Assembly (NCBI GenBank): GCA_021108255.1
Contig: JAIORG010000265.1
Span: 1 to 41,344, forward strand
Source of the DNA: Anaerolineales bacterium
GTDB lineage: Bacteria > Chloroflexota > Anaerolineae > Anaerolineales > UBA11858
DNA: 41,344 nt
Direction of reading: 5' to 3'
Shown here: positions 38,335 to 41,344 of the stretch, piece by piece
Layout: the number at the start of each line of letters is the position of its first letter
Numbering within the stretch: position 1 is the stretch's first letter
The notes under the pieces: generated by a model
What the model was told of the DNA's origin: nothing
What the model saw: only the letters and a program-made list of their open reading frames with translations
Databases searched by the model: none
Translations under genes and position numbers: made by a program

Positions 38335-39593
38335 TGACCTCTATTTGGTTGGCAGGAAGCATTTTTCTTTTTACTTATGCTCTGATTGTCAGTGAAAAAA
38401 TCCATCGCACAATCTCTGCACTCTTAGGCGGTGTGGCGATGATTTTGTTTGTAATTCCACAAGAAGCTGCATTCCATTCCATAGACTGGAACGTTATATT
38501 TCTTCTAGCAGGCATGATGGTAATCGCCAATGTCCTGAAAGAGACCGGGTTATTTCAATGGATAGCTTTGCAAGCGGTTCGTTTAGGAAAAGGTGATCCT
38601 TTTAAGGTACTCGTAATCCTATCCCTGATTACCGCAGTTACTTCAGCCCTTTTGGATAACGTGACCATTGTTGTTTTGATTGCTCCAGTGACTTTATTTG
38701 TTGCCTCAACATTGCGGGTCAGTCCTGTGCCGTTTTTGATTGCCGAAATTCTGGCCTCTAATATCGGCGGCATGGCCACGTTAGTTGGAGATCCTCCCAA
38801 TATCCTGATTGGCAGTGCGTCGGGACTCGATTTTGTGACGTTTGCTGCAAACATGGGACCAATAGCAGTGATAATTTTGATTGTGTTTATTGGTATGGCC
38901 CGACCTTTGTTCCAAAAGGATTTAACTGTTCTGGATCAAGACAATGTTGATATTACTGAAGTGGATGCTGCTGCTCTTATTACAGATCCCGTGTTGCTTC
39001 GTAAATCACTGATTGTTATGACTGGGGTGATTGTTGGATTTTTACTGCATGGCGCATTACATTTGGAGCCAGCAACCATTGCTTTAGCTGGGGCAACTCT
39101 GCTGATGCTCTGGGGAAAAACGGATCCCCATTATGTATTGCGTGATATTGAGTGGACCACATTGTTCTTTTTCTTTGGTTTATTCATAATGGTTGAAGCC
39201 GTTGTCGAAGTGGGATTAATTGAAATAGTCGCCGATGCGGCTTTGCGCCTAACAGGCGGCAATTTGCAATTGACCTCAATTCTGTTGATCTGGTTTTCCG
39301 CAATCGCATCCGGGATTGTTGATAATATTCCCTATACAGCTACCATGATCCCGATTGTAGAAAGTTTAGGCCAGGTAATGTCTATAGATCCTCTGTGGTG
39401 GTCTTTAGCCCTGGGTGCATGCCTCGGCGGCAACTTGACCCTTGTAGGCGCAGCAGCGAATGTTGTTGTGGTAAGTTTGGCCGAAAAAAGCGGTCACCCC
39501 ATCAGCTTCAAGCACTTCTTTCGTTACGGTTCGATAGTTACAGTGATGTCCCTGATCCTGGCGAGCGGCTATGTTTGGTTACGGTACCTTTAA
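38334..39593 (+). CDS. ArsB/NhaD-type ion transporter (IT superfamily)
   Basis: A 419-residue membrane protein with about eleven helices. Both hairpin motifs of the superfamily are present: GGMATLVGDPPNILIGSASG and, in the second half, GACLGGNLTLVGAAANVVVV, with DNVTIVVLIAPVTLF and DNIPYTATMIPIV lining them. Members include arsenite (ArsB), Na+/H+ (NhaD) and dicarboxylate carriers. No arsenate reductase or ArsR is nearby, so an arsenic role is not favoured; coupling to the PII-like/CBS gene (overlap AATG) suggests ion transport tuned by a nucleotide signal. It is the last gene before the strand change. Confidence 0.88.
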   Translation: MTSIWLAGSIFLFTYALIVSEKIHRTISALLGGVAMILFVIPQEAAFHSIDWNVIFLLAGMMVIANVLKETGLFQWIALQAVRLGKGDPFKVLVILSLITAVTSALLDNVTIVVLIAPVTLFVASTLRVSPVPFLIAEILASNIGGMATLVGDPPNILIGSASGLDFVTFAANMGPIAVIILIVFIGMARPLFQKDLTVLDQDNVDITEVDAAALITDPVLLRKSLIVMTGVIVGFLLHGALHLEPATIALAGATLLMLWGKTDPHYVLRDIEWTTLFFFFGLFIMVEAVVEVGLIEIVADAALRLTGGNLQLTSILLIWFSAIASGIVDNIPYTATMIPIVESLGQVMSIDPLWWSLALGACLGGNLTLVGAAANVVVVSLAEKSGHPISFKHFFRYGSIVTVMSLILASGYVWLRYL

Positions 39594-39616
39594 TTATAGT
39601 GTTTGAGAGACAAGGA

Positions 39617-39672
39617 TTGGTAGGTCAGTCGTTTACTTAAGGTAAATAACAGAGAAAATCATGACCTACCAA
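39617..39672. terminator. Inverted repeat between convergent genes
   Basis: TTGGTAGGTCA at 39617-39627 and its exact complement at 39662-39672 bracket 34 bases that contain a smaller hairpin (TTTAC/GTAAA). The position 24 bases after the transporter stop, in a 227-base gap facing a minus-strand gene, suggests a bidirectional end of transcription, but there is no U-tract. The rest of the gap shows nothing else of note. Confidence 0.4.
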
Positions 39673-39820
39673 GGGGTATCATGCATAGCAGGGAACAAGT
39701 TTAAATATATTTCTGCATCTGAGGGAAGCGACAATCATTCCATAAGTTAGTTATTGTCCTTTGTTTTTTCGCTCAATCGCTGATTATAACCGGCGCGAAG
39801 TCATCAGGAATTGAGCTGTT

Positions 39821-40996
39821 CTATTCGCTGAAATCAAACTCAATTAGTAAAATTCTCCCTTTATCTCTATCGTTTGATTCTGGGTCAGAGGTAATCACTA
39901 GTGCAATTAACTGATCGCCACCAGGTCCCCACGAATTATCCGCTGCAACAGCAATGTCATTCTCGGCTTCTTTAAAATTATGTGGATGACCTTTTTCGTG
40001 GAAATAAGTAAGTCTTCTCTTGTTGTTCCCATCCGCATCCATCAGCCAAAATTCTGTTTGTAGATAAAATGGAGAGCTGTTAAACAGGACATCTTTGCTT
40101 GACATCCAAATTATTTTTGTTCCGTCCGGAGAATACGTTGCGTGCTCATCCCATCCTGTTGGATTAATCGTAAGCCTTTTTACATTATTTGTTGCAACTT
40201 CCAATTCATATATCTCTAACGATCCATCCTGGTTTCCGGTGAACAGAAGTTTAGAATCATCTGGGGAAAACGTATGTGTTTCATAAAAAGAGCTTCTTGA
40301 ACCTGGCTGTAAAGTTTCAATGTTGGATAACCTGGGGCTATCCCCGAAAAATTCAAAGTCCGCGATCTTGATTGCCCATTCTCCAAACGGCCTGCCGTTA
40401 TCTTTGATTCGCTCAGCCCAGGCAAGTTTTTTCCCATCATGAGAGAAATGAGGGTGAAGAATGCCGGAAGAATCATCGCTAATGGTGTCATTCACTCTGT
40501 GAAGCTCCCAGATTTTTTCACCATCTTTGGTAATTAGAAAAAGATCGTTAAGTATTCCTGCACCGAGAGTTGCCAAATTATCATATATCTTGGGAACTAT
40601 AGATTTCTCTACCTGAATTACCAAGTATTCACCAGAGGGATGCCAGGCAGCGTTTCCAATATGCTTGTTTGGAAGGTCTTTATGGTTACAGGTTATGCAT
40701 TTTTCATTGCTTCCGTCAAGGTTTATCAGCCAGACATCGAAATATCTATCACCGCCTAATTTTCCGATAGCAATTTTATTGCTCTCGTGATGCCAGTCAA
40801 TATTTCCGCCGTTTTCTGTAATGGTCCTTATTGTGATATCTGAGGTAGTCTTATCACAATCTTCAGGGCAGCTCTCCCTCCTTTCTTCTCTCGGCTGGCA
40901 GATTCAGTCGCCGCACTGATCTTGAAGACAGCCGCTGATTAAAACCAATATGAACGAAATCGCGATTATGAATCCGATTTTTGTTTTGTTATTCAT
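39821..40996 (-). pseudogene. TolB-like beta-propeller lipoprotein with in-frame TGA
   Basis: On the minus strand an ATG at 40996 starts MNNKTKIGFIIAIS... with a lipoprotein signal (LISGC, Cys23). At codon 31 a TGA (40906-40904) interrupts; the same frame then continues without break for 360 codons to a stop at 39821. The body is a WD40/PD40 propeller with repeats such as HFSHDGKKLAW, TFSPDDSKLLFTG and TYSPDGTKIIWMS. Around the stop the residues are CGD, stop, ICQPREERRESCPEDC, so a Gly (GGA to TGA) would complete a Cys-rich CGDGxC...CPEDC motif. This looks like a fresh nonsense change or a base error. It lies 13 bases after a paralog. Confidence 0.8.
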
Positions 40997-41009
40997 AATT
41001 TTGCCTAAA

Positions 41010-41344
41010 TTACTTGGAATTTCCACATGCTCCCTCAAATGTGAGCATGTATATCATGCTGGTTTCTTCTGCATGATTATCACCTTTGCCGAATGCCAAT
41101 GCTATTTGCTTGCCGTCAGGGCTCCAGGCAAGTTCATTACATCTATGTTTCTCGTCTCTTATTTCATCGCTAAAGTAAGTTATACGAGCAGTATTATTTC
41201 CATCAATATCCATAATATGCAAATCAACAGCTTCTCCCGGTGAACCATCTGAATGGGACCAAACAATTTTAGCGCCATCAGGGGAGACTTCTGAATTTTC
41301 ATCATGTTGATATGGGGTTTTTGTCAGGCGTACTAAATTCTTTC
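41010..41344 (-). CDS. TolB-like beta-propeller protein, C-terminal part (runs off window)
   Basis: The minus-strand frame is open from the right edge to a TAA at 41012-41010 and encodes about 111 residues. SEVSPDGAKIVWSHSDG, MDIDGNNTARITYF and LAWSPDGKQIALAFG are blades of a PD40/WD40 propeller of the same kind as the adjacent gene, so the two are tandem paralogs probably read together. These folds bind protein or ligand partners outside the cytoplasm, but the N-terminus with any signal peptide is not in the window. Confidence 0.8.
   Translation of the reverse strand, partial: KNLVRLTKTPYQHDENSEVSPDGAKIVWSHSDGSPGEAVDLHIMDIDGNNTARITYFSDEIRDEKHRCNELAWSPDGKQIALAFGKGDNHAEETSMIYMLTFEGACGNSK

Noticed and set aside
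38334-39593. Arsenite efflux gene as part of an arsenic-resistance operon
   Set aside because: No ArsR, ArsC or other arsenic gene is nearby; the superfamily motifs do not separate arsenite from sodium or dicarboxylate carriers.
40904-40906. TGA as selenocysteine or recoded glycine in the propeller gene
   Set aside because: TGA ends many clearly real genes here, and I could not identify a SECIS-like element or a recoding signal; a nonsense change or base error is simpler.

Overview
The window reads as a piece of chromosome from an anaerobic, mid-GC bacterium, most likely a member of Chloroflexota (Anaerolineae-like). The anaerobic call rests on two tungsten-type aldehyde:ferredoxin oxidoreductases, a ferredoxin-fused oxidoreductase chain and an Fe-S dehydrogenase. 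The phylum call is an impression from gene style (LysM protein, ECF transporter with two ATPase domains fused in one chain, lipoprotein signals, mixed GTG/TTG starts) and was not tested. No rRNA, tRNA, CRISPR array, insertion sequence or phage gene was seen.

Region 1 (1-1303): the C-terminus of a LysM protein, then a decayed surE gene on the minus strand and about 370 bases without a convincing gene. Region 2 (1334-15139): an amidohydrolase; a three-part ECF importer (EcfT, fused EcfA-EcfA, S component) interrupted by a large FAD/Fe-S dehydrogenase; a carbamoyltransferase; then a sugar block of PfkB kinase, zinc alcohol dehydrogenase, class I aldolase, FGGY kinase and SorC-type regulator. Many genes overlap or nearly touch, so this looks like one or two operons. 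Region 3 (15136-21058): a small lipoprotein, an ADP-ribosylglycohydrolase-family enzyme, a TIM-barrel sugar isomerase and a sugar ABC importer (two permeases and a binding lipoprotein, no ATPase). Region 4 (21180-29679): an AOR, a second AOR fused to a four-cluster ferredoxin, a PreA-like flavin/ferredoxin protein, a dihydropyrimidinase and an SsnA-like amidohydrolase.

Together regions 2-4 look like one catabolic island of about 28 kb that joins enzymes of nucleobase/ureide breakdown (two deaminase-type amidohydrolases, dihydropyrimidinase, PreA-like protein, carbamoyltransferase) with enzymes of sugar breakdown (isomerase, polyol dehydrogenase, two kinases, aldolase) and with two import systems. 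Several of the families also occur in the E. coli yge-ssnA-ygf purine cluster and in the yegTUV nucleoside operon. My inference is anaerobic use of a nucleoside-like or N-glycosylated/ureido compound, with electrons collected on ferredoxin; the true substrate cannot be read from the sequence.

Region 5 (29994-39593) is different in character: a leaderless two-component system, a strong terminator, then a run of membrane, ion-transport and stress genes (MgtC/DUF4010, universal stress protein, zinc-ribbon protein, phosphotransferase, DedA, antiporter-like protein, PII-like/CBS sensor, ArsB/NhaD-type transporter). Region 6 (39821-41344, minus strand) holds two tandem TolB-like beta-propeller genes, one interrupted by an in-frame TGA and one running off the window.
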